NCBI GenBank assembly: GCA_028709985.1
Contig: JAQUTB010000046.1
Location: 1 to 9,037, forward strand
Reading direction: 5' to 3'
DNA: 9,037 bases
From: Dethiosulfovibrio sp.
GTDB lineage: Bacteria > Synergistota > Synergistia > Synergistales > Dethiosulfovibrionaceae
Under the pieces are notes generated by a model, which had not been told where the DNA came from, searched no databases, and saw only the letters and a program-made list of their open reading frames with translations. The position numbers and the translations under genes are program-made. Positions 1 to 6,125 of this stretch are shown here, piece after piece. The number at the start of each line of letters is the position of its first letter. Position 1 is the stretch's first letter.

Positions 1-381
1 GCGGCGTCTGGGAAGGTGGATTTTCCGTTGGACAGGATCTTCAAGACTCTGGTCCTCAGAGGTGACGATCCAAGGAAGGACATAATAATGGCCTTCATCC
101 CAGGGGCGAAGGAGCTGGACCTAAAAAAGCTCGCCTCCTTGAGCGGCAACAAAAAATTGGAGATGGACCATCTGAACGAGCTTCTTTCCCTCACCGGATA
201 CGTCAGAGGGGGATGTTCGCCTGTGGGGACCAAAAAAAGATATCCCGTCTATGTCGACGAGAGCGCGATGATATACGAGACGATCTCGGTGAGCGCGGGG
301 CAGAGAGGGCTCCAGATGATTCTGTCGCCCGACGACCTCATCAGGGCCACCGAGGCCACAGTAGGGAGCTTGATAAGATGA
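1..381 (+). CDS. ybaK: Cys-tRNA(Pro) deacylase, YbaK/EbsC type (5' end missing)
   Basis: YbaK-family trans-editing proteins hydrolyse Cys-tRNA(Pro) mischarged by prolyl-tRNA synthetase, in the cytoplasm. The reading frame is open from base 1, so the gene enters from outside the window and the N-terminus is lost; the GTG at 16 is only the first start-like codon, not a believable start. Visible family features are the KTLVLRGD strand near the left edge (its Lys is the conserved one in YbaK), the glycine-rich loop GYVRGGCSPVGTKK in the middle, and the C-terminal VSAGQRGLQMILSPDDLI segment typical of the YbaK/ProX fold. About 126 residues are present against roughly 155-160 for the family, so about 30 are missing. 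The stop overlaps the next start as ATGA, indicating translational coupling with the deacetylase gene, although no functional link between the two is known. Confidence 0.9.
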   Translation, partial: AASGKVDFPLDRIFKTLVLRGDDPRKDIIMAFIPGAKELDLKKLASLSGNKKLEMDHLNELLSLTGYVRGGCSPVGTKKRYPVYVDESAMIYETISVSAGQRGLQMILSPDDLIRATEATVGSLIR

Positions 382-1121
382 GGACTCTCGCTTTGCTCTT
401 TTCCGTTGCCCTGACGGTGCTATCCCCGTCGTCCGCCATGGCGTCGCCTTTGGGGATGGACCTGCCTGGTGTCTTTAAGGGTGTCGAGACCGACGAGAGG
501 GTGATAGCCCTGACCTTCGACGCCTGTGGCAAGAGCTCCTACGTCGGCGGAGAGATGGACTACGACGAAGAGCTAATAGCCTTTTTGCGGGAGAAAGCCG
601 TCCCTGCGACTCTGTTCGTGAACGAGAGGTGGATCAAGGCCCACCCCGATCTTTTTTCTGACCTGGCCTCGGATCCCCTTTTCGAGATAGGGAATCACGG
701 AACCAGGCACGTACCTCTTTCCCTGACCGGCAGGTCGGCCTACGGCATAGCTGGGACCAATGGAAGGGATGAGGTTGTCGCTGAGGTTGAGGGGTGTGGC
801 AACACTATAAAGAGCCTGACCGAGAGCAGGCCCCTTTTCTTCCGGTCAGGCACGGCCCATTACGACGAGGGCTCCGTTGCGATAGTTACCGAGCTGGGGT
901 ACGTGGTGGCCGGTTTCTCGGTTAACGGCGACGGAGGTGCGACCTTCTCCTCCGATCAGGTCAGGGACAGTGTTACGTCCGTCGGGCCCGGTGGAGTGGT
1001 GCTATTCCACATGAACCACCCCGAGTCGGGCACGGCTGAGGGCGTTCGCGCCGCAGTTGAGAAGCTCCTTGAGGACCGATATCGCTTCGTCACCTTGAGC
1101 GAGCTGTACGGAATGAGATGA
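378..1121 (+). CDS. Exported polysaccharide deacetylase family protein (NodB fold)
   Basis: The 247-residue protein belongs to the NodB/carbohydrate esterase 4 superfamily, which removes acetyl groups from cell-wall or other polysaccharides. The ATG at 378 is chosen because it opens a signal peptide (charged MR, hydrophobic residues 4-16, cleavage likely near AMA at 20-22) and has AGGGAG at 363-368; a longer in-frame extension from 213 only reads through ybaK in another frame. Motifs seen: TFDACG at 46-51, HGTRH at 107-111 (metal-binding H-x3-H), FFRSGTAHYDE at 154-164, and LFH at 209-211 with the catalytic-type His211. The usual TFDDG has Ala49 in place of its second Asp, normally a metal ligand; this TFDAC variant occurs in a recognisable subfamily, so activity is plausible but the substrate is unknown. 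The SGTAEGVRAA region and the last third recur as a decayed copy at 4938-5136. Confidence 0.85.
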   Translation: MRTLALLFSVALTVLSPSSAMASPLGMDLPGVFKGVETDERVIALTFDACGKSSYVGGEMDYDEELIAFLREKAVPATLFVNERWIKAHPDLFSDLASDPLFEIGNHGTRHVPLSLTGRSAYGIAGTNGRDEVVAEVEGCGNTIKSLTESRPLFFRSGTAHYDEGSVAIVTELGYVVAGFSVNGDGGATFSSDQVRDSVTSVGPGGVVLFHMNHPESGTAEGVRAAVEKLLEDRYRFVTLSELYGMR

Positions 1122-1132
1122 GTCGCTCCCCC

Positions 1133-1161
1133 TTTATCAAGGGCGATTTACGTGCTATTAT
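1133..1161 (+). promoter_or_regulatory. Candidate sigma-70-type promoter ahead of structured leader
   Basis: TTTATC at 1133-1138 (3 of 6 to TTGACA) and TATTAT at 1156-1161 (5 of 6 to TATAAT) are separated by 17 bases. Transcription would begin near 1168 and run through the hairpins at 1188-1284 toward the aminotransferase. The weak -35 makes this tentative. A rival, TAGACT at 1297-1302, has only a poor -35 partner inside the long hairpin. Confidence 0.4.
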
Positions 1162-1187
1162 GGTCGATAACGTAATATGCGACCCTA

Positions 1188-1211
1188 TCCTCATCACCGG
1201 GTGAGGATTTT
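1188..1211 (+). terminator. Small hairpin with short T-run
   Basis: TCCTCA at 1188-1193 pairs with TGAGGA at 1202-1207 around an 8-base loop, followed by four T at 1208-1211. It could be a weak terminator for the ybaK-deacetylase pair, or the first hairpin of a leader RNA whose main part follows immediately at 1212. Confidence 0.35.
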
Positions 1212-1291
1212 AAAGGCGTTCATAGCTTTGCCGTAGGTACGGCACTCCGAGAGGTGTGCTACAAGGCAGGCTGTGAACGCCTTTTTGTTTT
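1212..1291 (+). terminator. Long bulged hairpin with U-tract: terminator, possibly leader or small RNA
   Basis: Bases 1212-1222 pair perfectly over 11 bp with 1274-1284. The helix continues as 1223-1228 with 1268-1273 (two G-U pairs) and, after a single bulged base at 1229, as 1230-1232 with 1265-1267. Above it GTAG at 1233-1236 pairs with CTAC at 1259-1262, then a six-base bulge at 1237-1242, then 1243-1248 with 1253-1258 (one U-U mismatch) closed by a GAGA tetraloop at 1249-1252. The 3' strand runs into TTTTTGTTTT. The U-tract supports intrinsic termination. The elaborate upper part is more than a terminator needs, so it may be a small RNA or an attenuator in the leader of the aminotransferase gene. 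An alternative hairpin, GCCGT at 1230-1234 with ACGGC at 1239-1243, would compete with the upper helix. I do not recognise it as a named riboswitch class. Confidence 0.65.
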
Positions 1292-1324
1292 AGGGTTAGA
1301 CTAAACCACTGAGGAGGAGTTTAC

Positions 1325-2491
1325 GTGAGGATCGAGCCTTTTAAGGTCGAGGAATGGATGAACTCATACGAGGTCGGAGCGAAATACAACATCGCCGAGA
1401 CCTGCGTCGATTCTATCTCGATCGACGAGCTGTTTCAGTTGACGGGAAAGGACAAGGCGGCCTTTCTGGATGAGATATGTTCAAGACGTCTGACCTACGG
1501 AGATATCGAGGGAGCCGCCTCTTTCCGCGAGGGAGTTTGCCGACTCTACAGGACCCTCGAGCCTAAAAACGTGGTTCCCACCCACGGAGCGGCGGGAGCA
1601 AACCATCACGTGTTCTACTCCCTTCTAGAGTCCGGTGACGAGGTGGTCAGTATAACGCCGACCTATCAGCAGCTCTACTCCATTCCCAGGTCTTTCGGGG
1701 TGGAGCCGAAGTTACTGTGCCTGAGGGAGAAAGACGGCTATTTGCCCGATCTGGAGGAACTTCGCGGTCTGGTCACACCGAAGACTAAAATTATCTGCCT
1801 CAACAACCCAAACAACCCTACAGGATCCCTTATGGACACCGAGACATTGAAGGCTATAGTAGAGATAGCCCGCTCGGTTGACGCCTACATCCTTTGTGAC
1901 GAGGTGTATCGCCACCTTACCCAGGACGATAGTTGGAGCGAATCCATAGCGGATCTATACGAAAAAGGGATATCGGTCTCCAGCATGAGCAAAGTCTTCT
2001 CCTTGGCTGGACTGCGTTTAGGGTGGATCGCGACCGGTGACCGTGAGGCTGTGGCAAAGTTCCTCTCTCACCGGGATTACACCCTGATCAGCTGCGGCCT
2101 CCTGGACGAGGTTCTTGCGGGTGAGGCTCTCTGTGAGGGGGACAAACTTATCGAGAGAAGTCGAGGTATAGTCCGTCGAAACCTCGAAATACTGGACGAG
2201 TGGGTCCAAAAACAGCCACACGTCCGATACGTCAGGCCCAGAGCTGGAACTACCGCCCTGGTCTATTACGATCTGGATGTGGACAGTTACGACTTTTGCC
2301 GTGAGATGTACAAAGAGACAGGGGCTTTTGTCACCCCAGGGGGCTGTTTTGAGATGGAACACTGTATGCGTATAGGCTACGGTTCGGACATCGAGACGTT
2401 GGGGGACGGTCTGGCGGCGATAGACAGGTACATAGCCCACAAAATCGCGACCGGAACGAAGCTGCTGACCGGACAGGAGGGGACATTATGA
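1325..2491 (+). CDS. PLP-dependent aminotransferase, class I/II (fold type I)
   Basis: This 388-residue cytoplasmic enzyme transfers an amino group between an amino acid and a 2-oxo acid using pyridoxal phosphate. The GTG start at 1325 is fixed by a strong GAGGAGGAG at 1311-1319. Cofactor residues are all visible: Tyr114 in the ring-stacking position, NNPNNPTG at 160-167, Asp192 and Tyr195 in CDEVYRHL, the Schiff-base Lys223 in SSMSKVFSLAGLRLGW, phosphate-contacting Arg231, and substrate-carboxylate Arg349 in CMRIGYG. Length is normal for the family (COG0436). Substrate specificity cannot be read from sequence. Its stop overlaps the start of the ornithine cyclodeaminase-family gene as ATGA, so the two are almost surely co-translated and likely act on linked substrates, for example transamination followed by reduction or deamination of the product; that pathway is inference. 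A long hairpin with a U-tract lies about 35 bases upstream and may control entry of transcription. Confidence 0.9.
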   Translation: MRIEPFKVEEWMNSYEVGAKYNIAETCVDSISIDELFQLTGKDKAAFLDEICSRRLTYGDIEGAASFREGVCRLYRTLEPKNVVPTHGAAGANHHVFYSLLESGDEVVSITPTYQQLYSIPRSFGVEPKLLCLREKDGYLPDLEELRGLVTPKTKIICLNNPNNPTGSLMDTETLKAIVEIARSVDAYILCDEVYRHLTQDDSWSESIADLYEKGISVSSMSKVFSLAGLRLGWIATGDREAVAKFLSHRDYTLISCGLLDEVLAGEALCEGDKLIERSRGIVRRNLEILDEWVQKQPHVRYVRPRAGTTALVYYDLDVDSYDFCREMYKETGAFVTPGGCFEMEHCMRIGYGSDIETLGDGLAAIDRYIAHKIATGTKLLTGQEGTL

Positions 2492-3513
2492 GCGAAATCT
2501 GTATACTGAGTCGATCGGATATAGACGGTTTGCTTAACTTAGCTGAGGTGACCGAGGCGGTGGAAAGGTCCTACGTTCAGAAGTCGACGGGGAAGGGATC
2601 CCTTTGGCCCATGGTTTTTAACGAGTTTGAGCCCGGTCGTGCCGATCTGGACATAAAATCGGGAGACCTGGCAGAAGAGGGGATCTTCGGTTTTAAGCTG
2701 GTTTCCTGGTTTGGGGACAACCCTCGCAGAGGACTTCCCGAGCTTTTTGGGACGGTTATGGTTTTCGACATAAACTCGGGAAAGCCCAGAGCCCTTTTGG
2801 ACGGTGGAGCGATGACCCATCTAAGGACCGGAGCGGCCGGAGCCATAGGGGCAAAATACCTGGCCCGTCCCGACTCGAAGAACCTCCTGATGGTAGGGAC
2901 AGGAGGGTTGGCACCTTTCGAGATAGCGGCGGTTCTGTCGGTCTTCCCCGACATGGAGAACGTGTGGATCTCCAATCCAAGGGATCCTGAGCGTGCCTTA
3001 GACAGACTGGAGGGGATAAGTGGCGTTGTTCGCTCTCTTTTGGCTAAATCCGGCATAAAGAACCATGGAGCTCGGATTTCCGTTGCCAAGGATCTGAAAG
3101 AGGCGGTAGGGGAGAGCGACGTCATAGTTACGGCGACTCCCTCGACCAGGCCGGTCATCCTAGCAGAGTGGATAGCTCCAGGAACTCACCTCAGCTGTAT
3201 GGGGTCGGACATGAGCGGGAAACAGGAGATTGACTCATCGGTCTTTAGGAAGGCCAAGGTGGTAGTTGACGACGTGGAACAGTGCCTTTCGGTAGGGGAG
3301 TGCGAGATACCGACGAAAGAGGGACTGTTCTCAAGGGAGGGTATTTACTGCGAGATCGGGGAGATAATAGATGGCCGAGTCCCAGGAAGAACCGATAGGG
3401 ACGAGATCACCGTTTTCGACTCGACGGGCATAGCCCTACAGGACCTGGCCTGTGCCTCTTTGGCCCTCTCCAAGGCGGAGAGGGAAAACTTAGGTGTGAC
3501 GGTCGAGCTTTAG
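2488..3513 (+). CDS. Ornithine cyclodeaminase / mu-crystallin family NAD(P)-dependent enzyme
   Basis: The 341-residue protein belongs to the family that includes ornithine cyclodeaminase, archaeal-type alanine dehydrogenase, ketimine reductases and the ectoine-degradation protein EutC. ATG at 2488 has AGGAGG at 2475-2480, seven bases away. Family residues seen: Lys70 in GFKLVSWFGDN, Arg113 in HLRTGAAGAIGAKYLA, a dinucleotide-binding loop GTGG at 137-140, Asp241 in MGSDMSGKQEID (aligned with the catalytic Asp of Pseudomonas ornithine cyclodeaminase), and DSTGIALQD at 311-319. In place of the Arg usually following Pro near residue 42 the sequence is WPMVF, so one substrate-carboxylate contact of true ornithine cyclodeaminases seems absent. 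This argues against a confident substrate call. It overlaps the aminotransferase gene by four bases and ends an apparent two-gene unit. A short hairpin and then a strong one follow. Confidence 0.85.
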   Translation: MSEICILSRSDIDGLLNLAEVTEAVERSYVQKSTGKGSLWPMVFNEFEPGRADLDIKSGDLAEEGIFGFKLVSWFGDNPRRGLPELFGTVMVFDINSGKPRALLDGGAMTHLRTGAAGAIGAKYLARPDSKNLLMVGTGGLAPFEIAAVLSVFPDMENVWISNPRDPERALDRLEGISGVVRSLLAKSGIKNHGARISVAKDLKEAVGESDVIVTATPSTRPVILAEWIAPGTHLSCMGSDMSGKQEIDSSVFRKAKVVVDDVEQCLSVGECEIPTKEGLFSREGIYCEIGEIIDGRVPGRTDRDEITVFDSTGIALQDLACASLALSKAERENLGVTVEL

Positions 3514-3516
3514 AGG

Positions 3517-3535
3517 CGAGTGGGTAACTCACTCG
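3517..3535 (+). other. Short inverted repeat just after the OCD-family stop
   Basis: CGAGTG at 3517-3522 pairs with CACTCG at 3530-3535 around a seven-base loop, four bases past the stop codon. No T-run follows, so it is more likely an mRNA 3'-end stabilising hairpin than a terminator. The 49 bases between it and the next hairpin hold nothing I recognise. Confidence 0.3.
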
Positions 3536-3584
3536 AAAGACGGGATTTACCACGACGACCTTTCCCGATACCGGGCGGTAGGAG

Positions 3585-3630
3585 ACACAGGGGAGCCGGA
3601 ACGATCCGGCTCCCCTGTGTTATCCTTGTT
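3585..3630 (+). terminator. Perfect 15-bp-stem hairpin, probable transcription terminator
   Basis: Bases 3585-3599 and 3606-3620 are perfect complements around a six-base loop (3600-3605). The stem is GC-rich. The trailing TATCCTTGTT is only moderately T-rich, so termination may be imperfect. It separates the aminotransferase/OCD unit from the promoter of the next gene, whose -35 element begins six bases after the stem. Confidence 0.6.
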
Positions 3631-3654
3631 CGGTCCTCGCCAATGGTTTAGAAT
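3626..3654 (+). promoter_or_regulatory. Candidate promoter for the AlbA_2/ATP-binding gene
   Basis: TTGTTC at 3626-3631 and TAGAAT at 3649-3654 (5 of 6 to TATAAT) are spaced by exactly 17 bases. A start near 3661 would give a leader of about 22 bases containing GGAGGAGGG just ahead of the ATG at 3683. The promoter abuts the preceding hairpin, consistent with an independently transcribed gene. Confidence 0.5.
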
Positions 3655-3682
3655 CGGGAAAAGGACGGAGGAGGGATTGAAA

Positions 3683-4942
3683 ATGATCACCGATAGAGCG
3701 GAAGAACTGTTAAGCAGAATAGCTCTAGGAGAGGATTCTGTTTTGGAACTTAAGAAGGTGGAGTTCAGCGGAAACAGGGTAAGCGGTCCTCATAGAGATG
3801 GAATGGCCGACGAGCTGGCGGCGATGGCGAACACCGTCTCCGGCGTGGTGGTGTTGGGGGTGGACGACAGGACCAGGGAGATAGAGGGCATACCTCTGGA
3901 AAAACTGGATCTCCTGGAGGATTGGATTCGATCTATCTGCAACGACTCTATCGATCCACCTCTGGACTGTGTGATCAGAAAGGTAGCCATAGCCGACGGC
4001 AAAGGCGGCGAGGTCGCCATCCTCAGGATAGACGTTCCCCGTAGCCTGTTCGTACATAAAAGCCCTAACGGCTATTTTCGTCGTATAGGAAGCTCTAAGA
4101 GGGAAATGCGTCCTGACGTACTGGCTCGACTTTTTCAGCAACGTAGCCAGGCGAGGCTGATTCGCTTCGACGAGCAGGTCGTTCCCGGAACCTCTCTGAG
4201 CGACCTGGAGCCCGATCTCTGGAATCGATTTAGGACGGCTCTGTCGCCCAAAGAGGATCGGAGCTTTCTGGAGAAGATGAAGATGATCTCCGAGGACGAA
4301 GATGGCGCGCCTAGGGCCACGGTAGGAGGGCTTTTGATGGCCTCAAAATCACCTCATATCTACATGTCCAGCGCCTTCATCCAGGCGGTCTGTTACAGAG
4401 GGACCTCCCGAGGGGAGGCTCGCCAGCTCGATGCAAAGGACATAACCGGTCCCCTGGACGTCCAGATAAGGGAGGGCTGTAAGTTTGTTGAGAGCAACAT
4501 GAAGGTCTTTGCGATAAAGGCCCCCAACAGAATAGAGACTCCCCAGTTCTCCATGAACGCCGTCTTCGAAGCTATCGTGAACGCCGTAGCCCACAGGGAT
4601 TACTCTATCTACGGCTCTAAAATTCGTCTGCACGTTTTTTCCGATCGATTGGAGCTGTTCTCCCCTGGCTCTATACCTAACACCATGACCATCGAAAGCA
4701 TCTCGGAGAGACAGTCCGCTCGAAACGAGCTCATAAGTTCCCTGCTGGCTCGCTGTCCTATGAACGTCGACGCCCCTAACAGCCAGAGGAGTTTTATTAT
4801 GGACAAAAGGGGAGAGGGAGTCCCTATTATAATCACCGAAAGCGAAGCCCTCTCAGGCAGGCGACCGGAGTTTGCCCTCATAGACGACAGCGAGCTCAAG
4901 CTAACTATCTTTGCTGCCCCGTCTCCCCACGGAGACTCATAG
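3683..4942 (+). CDS. AlbA_2 (Schlafen-type) DNA-binding and GHKL ATP-binding domain protein
   Basis: The 419-residue protein matches the COG2865-type 'putative transcriptional regulator' family. The N-terminal AlbA_2 domain (about 18-150) shows LELKKVEF, then DELAAMANTVSGVVVLGVDD at 43-62 and GYFRRIGSSKREM at 130-142. The C-terminal GHKL-like ATPase domain has EAIVNAVAHRDY at 297-308 (N-box type, Glu297 and Asn300), LELFSPGSIP at 323-332 and RGEGVPII at 376-383. ATG at 3683 is preferred over an in-frame GTG at 3617, because GGAGGAGGG lies at 3667-3675 and the GTG sits inside the upstream hairpin. No C-terminal winged helix follows the ATPase part, which ends with SELKLTIFA. Its targets are unknown; relatives are found both as regulators and near mobile or defence genes. 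The TAG stop falls within the first bases of homology to the deacetylase gene, so this gene borders a recombination junction. Confidence 0.8.
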   Translation: MITDRAEELLSRIALGEDSVLELKKVEFSGNRVSGPHRDGMADELAAMANTVSGVVVLGVDDRTREIEGIPLEKLDLLEDWIRSICNDSIDPPLDCVIRKVAIADGKGGEVAILRIDVPRSLFVHKSPNGYFRRIGSSKREMRPDVLARLFQQRSQARLIRFDEQVVPGTSLSDLEPDLWNRFRTALSPKEDRSFLEKMKMISEDEDGAPRATVGGLLMASKSPHIYMSSAFIQAVCYRGTSRGEARQLDAKDITGPLDVQIREGCKFVESNMKVFAIKAPNRIETPQFSMNAVFEAIVNAVAHRDYSIYGSKIRLHVFSDRLELFSPGSIPNTMTIESISERQSARNELISSLLARCPMNVDAPNSQRSFIMDKRGEGVPIIITESEALSGRRPEFALIDDSELKLTIFAAPSPHGDS

Positions 4943-5136
4943 CTGGGACCAACGGAAGGGATTAGGTTGTCGCTGAGGTAGAGGGGTGTGGCAACACCAT
5001 AGAGAGTCTGACCGGAAGGAGGGCACTTTTCTTCCGATCTGGCACGGCTGATGGCGTTTGTGACGCAGTTTAGAAGCTCCCGGAGGACCGATATCGCTTC
5101 GTCACCTTGAGCGAACTGTACGGAATGAAGAGGTGA
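4938..5136 (+). pseudogene. Decayed, internally deleted copy of the polysaccharide deacetylase gene 3' end
   Basis: Bases 4938-5048 match 746-856 and 5041-5128 match 1029-1116, in the same orientation; by hand count about 21 of 191 positions differ (about 89% identity). Reading in the deacetylase frame gives IAGTNGRD, stop (4963-4965), VVAEVEGCGNTIESLTGRRALFFRSGTADGVCDAV, stop (5071-5073), KLPEDRYRFVTLSELYGMKR, stop at 5134-5136. The copy lacks the first half of the gene and 180 bp (60 codons) corresponding to 857-1036. The deletion joins two GGCACGGC repeats present in the intact gene at 849-856 and 1029-1036. About 13 of the 21 differences are at third codon positions, suggesting the copy was a working homologue before it decayed. 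It encodes no protein of its own. The left edge supplies the stop of the upstream ATPase-type gene, and the right end is read antisense as the tail of the converging TIM-barrel gene. Confidence 0.88.
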
Positions 5137-6100
5137 GTTCACTGCGTAGCGCTCCCCTCTGGGTCGCTATCTTTGACCTTCGGTCCTCGACGCTATCGAA
5201 GATGAACTCGTGGGTGACGTAGTCGGGCTCAAGGAGGTCCAGCAGTCGGGAGCAATGGGGCGTTGTGAAGGGCCGGTGTTGGTCCGTCATGGAAAGCCTC
5301 TCCCAGGCCCTGGTCAGGTTGGCCTGAAAGTCTCCTGGAGCGTATCCGGGCCATCCCTGGGCCTCCCTCGCCTCGCCGGACAGGCTTAGGTTGAGGTGGA
5401 TGCCCTCTATCCTTCTTCGAACCTCCGTGGGCAGCCTTCCAACTACGTCAAAAATATAGTCCATCCCATCCTCCTCCGATCGGCAGGACGTGGTGGTGTT
5501 CAGAAGATGTCCCGTGTCCAGGAGAAAGGCCCAGTTCGAGAAGGAAAGGGAGCTCGCGAAGGACGACGTTTCCTCCGAGTCGGTGAAGGTGAGCCCCTCC
5601 CACCAGGAGTTCTCGAAAAACATCCTCACCGGTGGTTCTCCTCCGGGAAAGACCGAGACCGCCTCGTTCAGCATCTTTGCGGCCTCCTCCAGAACCAGCT
5701 TAGAGCCGTTGGCCGGGTGGCCGGTCAGGACCTCCTCCACCGAGCTGTTAGTGACGTGGAAGACCCCGTAGGCCGGTTCCAAGGTTGCTGCGTCCCGTAT
5801 GTATCCTCGGAGGTTCTCGATAAGGTCGTCAGGGCAGGAACCGCCGTAGAAAAAGAGTACCTCCTCTCGGGAGAAAGACCCCTCCAGATTTCCCCCAAGC
5901 CAGGGGACCATCCAGTCCATGGAGAAGGGAAAATGGACCGCTGTCACTGCCTCCGGTGGTGCTCCATTCGTCCCGTCGAAGGCCGTCAGCACCTCCAGGC
6001 CGTCCAGCCCAAGTGAACGGTGAAACTTGACGACGTTCTCCCAGCCACCGAAGGGCTCTATGTCGAAAGGGTAGACCGATATATTGGCGAGCTCCTTCAT
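5102..6100 (-). CDS. Sugar phosphate isomerase/epimerase-like TIM-barrel protein (AP endonuclease 2 superfamily)
   Basis: The 332-residue protein has the layout of the xylose isomerase-like TIM barrel superfamily, which holds metal-dependent sugar isomerases, epimerases and endonuclease IV. Candidate metal or substrate ligands sit at the ends of predicted strands: His56 in AVHFPF, His115 in YGVFHVT, Glu163 in MFFENSWW, Asp195 and His198 in LLDTGHLLN, His235 in IEGIHLNLS and Glu298 in VTHEFIF. No signal peptide is seen. The ATG at 6100 has only a modest AAAGG nearby. The start lies 25 bases after the acetyltransferase stop, so it is probably the last gene of a three-gene unit. The conserved fold ends near residue 302; the last 11 residues or so are translated antisense through the deacetylase remnant and are probably a recent non-native tail. 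The substrate is unknown. Confidence 0.75.
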   Translation of the reverse strand: MKELANISVYPFDIEPFGGWENVVKFHRSLGLDGLEVLTAFDGTNGAPPEAVTAVHFPFSMDWMVPWLGGNLEGSFSREEVLFFYGGSCPDDLIENLRGYIRDAATLEPAYGVFHVTNSSVEEVLTGHPANGSKLVLEEAAKMLNEAVSVFPGGEPPVRMFFENSWWEGLTFTDSEETSSFASSLSFSNWAFLLDTGHLLNTTTSCRSEEDGMDYIFDVVGRLPTEVRRRIEGIHLNLSLSGEAREAQGWPGYAPGDFQANLTRAWERLSMTDQHRPFTTPHCSRLLDLLEPDYVTHEFIFDSVEDRRSKIATQRGALRSELTSSFRTVRSR

Positions 6101-6125
6101 CTTTTGGCCTTTTCCCCTTCCTGGA

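Noticed and set aside
213..377. N-terminal extension of the deacetylase from an ATG at 213
   Set aside because: The extension overlaps ybaK in another frame and would bury the signal peptide; the ATG at 378 has a good Shine-Dalgarno and starts directly at the signal peptide.
1212..1291. Assignment of the long hairpin to 6S RNA, SRP RNA, or a ZTP, purine or cyclic-di-GMP riboswitch
   Set aside because: None of the conserved core sequences I know for these classes is present; only the secondary structure is striking.
2577..3158. 193-codon minus-strand open frame opposite the OCD-family gene
   Set aside because: It is fully antisense to a gene with clear family motifs; its Pro/Ser/Arg-rich translation looks like a reverse-frame shadow and resembles no family I know.
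3617..3682. GTG start at 3617 for the AlbA_2 gene
   Set aside because: It lies inside the terminator hairpin and upstream of the predicted transcription start; the ATG at 3683 has a strong Shine-Dalgarno.
4938..5136. Insertion sequence or transposon end as explanation for the repeated segment
   Set aside because: The repeated segment is coding sequence of the deacetylase; there are no terminal inverted repeats, transposase or target-site duplication that I can see.
4609..5142. 177-codon minus-strand open frame across the ATPase-type gene end and the remnant
   Set aside because: It is antisense to the GHKL domain and the pseudogene, with a low-complexity Ser-rich translation and no family resemblance.
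5396..6016. 206-codon plus-strand open frame opposite the TIM-barrel gene
   Set aside because: It is a shadow of a motif-bearing minus-strand gene, and its translation shows no recognisable domain.
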